From: Eutreptiella sp. 'Long Island Sound 2002'
Taxonomy: Eukaryota; Euglenozoa; Euglenophyceae; Eutreptiales; Eutreptiaceae
NCBI GenBank assembly: GCA_964036045.1
Contig: OZ038379.1
Location: 83,514,482-83,578,481, forward strand
Direction of reading: 5' to 3'
DNA: 64,000 nucleotides
Positions 62,627 through 64,000 of this stretch are shown one piece after another; the first letter of the stretch is position 1; every line of letters starts with the position of its first letter. The notes below the pieces were generated by a model. The model was not told where the DNA came from and made no database searches. It saw only the letters and a list, made by a program, of their open reading frames with translations. Made by a program: the position numbers and the translations under genes.

Positions 62627-63880
62627 CTACTGGAAACAGGCCTCCTCCTTGTTGCTCCACCCCCAACGGTTGGTCTCCTTTATGACGTCAATCAGGGGGG
62701 CTGATGAATAGGTCAAATTGTAAATATGGCGCCGGTAAACCTTACAAGCGCCAATGAATTTCGGAACGTTGTGTAGACCCTTCCTGGAGTGATCACGAGT
62801 CTGAATGTCGAGCAGGGGTTGCTTCTTCCATGTGGTTTGTTTCCACAAGCCATACCCGACGTCCAAACCTAGGTTTTCAATCTCCTCACGCATCCAGTCA
62901 CATTTCTGGGGTGTGATGGAGAGATGGGTTTCCTGTCAGAGAGTGAAAAAATCTTGTAGGAGGATTGTGTGAGCCTTTTTGGTATCAGTACGCAGGCTGA
63001 CATTGTCGAAGTGTGCCTGCATTCAAGCCAAGCAGGAAATTAGTTCATGCACAAGGAGTCTGCGCGTCAAGAGATATAGGAATATATTCATCAGGGACTG
63101 AAAACGTGTAGGGGCCTTTTGACACAGAAGGGCATACGCTTACAGCAGAAGTCACCGCCCTTAAGCGTGACAAAGGAGAGCAGTTCCTGGGCTGCTCAGG
63201 TTTGGTCCACTTGCCAGAAGCCACTACGCCTATCGATCTTGGTCTTGAATAGGCACTTGGCGATCCTCTCCAGGCTGTTCTCCATGTTGGGGATACCTCT
63301 TGAATGGTTTTGTGTCTTTATGTTGACCTCACCAGAGTCTACAACCAAGCGCATACCAGGGGAGCCAGGCCTGGCCACAAAGAAAGGAGGTCTACAATCT
63401 CGGGGCTAGTACCCGTGTTCATATTTTTCACACAGGGCCAGCATGTATACATTCCTTGATCTGGCTTTTGGTCTCGTCCACTTGGTTTTGTTGATAGGGT
63501 ATGGACGGCGTCTAACACTTGAAGTTCAAACCCAGGTTTGAGTTTGAGGTCCATGTTGACCAAGGTTTTGCAAGATAGGGTTTGGGCAATGCTGCAAGCT
63601 CCTGGTGGTATATCTTTATGAGCTTACCAGGACGAGGGTCAGGTTCAAGCTCTCAACAATGTGGGCAAATTTGTCATCCGCGTGGAATTTCATCTTCCCT
63701 TTTTCCTGCTTTTTCATCCGCCCCAGGGTTTCAGGGAGCAGCTCATCATCTATATCTTGGCGACCCTGCTGGCGATAGTGGGGTTAGCACACAAGGGGCG
63801 TCTCAGGCTCAGGGAGAGTGATCTCTTCATCATGATCCTCGGGCCAGATTCAGGTTTTCCATGTCCTCTTGAGGAGGTCT
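62627..63880 (-). pseudogene. Element G: decayed Gypsy reverse transcriptase fragment
   Basis: Minus-strand segments in several frames follow RT order. At 63340-63880 is a pre-RT/fingers-like stretch (LKLKPGFELQVLD). At 63196-63378 is RLVVDSGEVNIKTQNHSRG with KTKIDRRSGFWQVDQT. Near 63105-63190 is FVTLKGGDFCCKRMPF; near 63000 is AHFDNVSLRTDT, where the catalytic box has lost its second aspartate. At 62627-62893 is the thumb (GLHNVPKFIGACKVYRRHI) and the RNase H approach. Multiple stops and frameshifts; inactive. Related to common plant/protist Gypsy RT rather than to A, B or C. Confidence 0.75.
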
Positions 63881-64000
63881 AGGCGAATCCTTCGCTTGAT
63901 ACGCTCAGCATCAGGCCACAGGACCTATTGCAAGGTCTGCATATCGTGCTCAGAGACGGGCATTTTGTTGGGTGAGGGTTTATGGCAAGGAACCTTACCT

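Overview
This window looks like nuclear DNA from a large, repeat-rich eukaryotic genome, probably an alga or other protist. No conserved single-copy host gene was recognised, so the organism cannot be named. Evidence for a eukaryote: Ty3/Gypsy LTR retrotransposons with chromodomains, primer-binding sites complementary to a eukaryotic initiator tRNA-Met 3' end, GT-AG introns in a DNA transposon, long GT-rich satellite DNA, and a 200-base assembly gap.

Layout. (1) Gypsy element B (minus strand) is cut in two. Its reverse transcriptase lies at 1-633 and its methyltransferase-like domain, protease, gag and 5' LTR at 11557 to about 18565. Element A (634-11556, minus) sits between the halves, with 534-bp LTRs and the target duplication AGGAG. 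(2) A GT-rich, strand-asymmetric repeat region (18566-25533) contains a short hairpin repeat and roughly 390-400 bp modules. It is split by Gypsy element C (25534-38713, minus, 2364-bp LTRs, 4-bp target duplication GGCT) and resumes at 38714-39950. (3) A tandem array of about 210 bp units (40291-40921, with related sequence at 45678-46180) holds a DNA transposon, T (40922-45677, plus). T has 40-bp terminal inverted repeats, a split DDE-type transposase gene and two more genes. (4) A decayed Gypsy copy, D (about 46180 to past 52236, minus), lacks its 3' end. (5) GC-rich decayed sequence F (about 53620-56154 and 60995-62450) is split by E (56155-60989), an LTR element with no recognisable gag or pol and target duplication CCGAG. 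(6) A worn Gypsy pol fragment, G, runs from about 62627 to the right edge.

How the parts work. In A, B and C, gag supplies the particle protein, and pol supplies protease, a methyltransferase-like module, reverse transcriptase, RNase H and integrase (integrase lies beyond the window in B). A and C end in a chromodomain that would guide integration. All four gag-bearing elements have a primer-binding site matching the same initiator tRNA. Many breaks in the long frames of A, B and C are single in-frame stop codons, with few frameshifts. In T, a palindromic TTCGTTCGAA-type motif fills both subterminal regions and recurs inside every intron.
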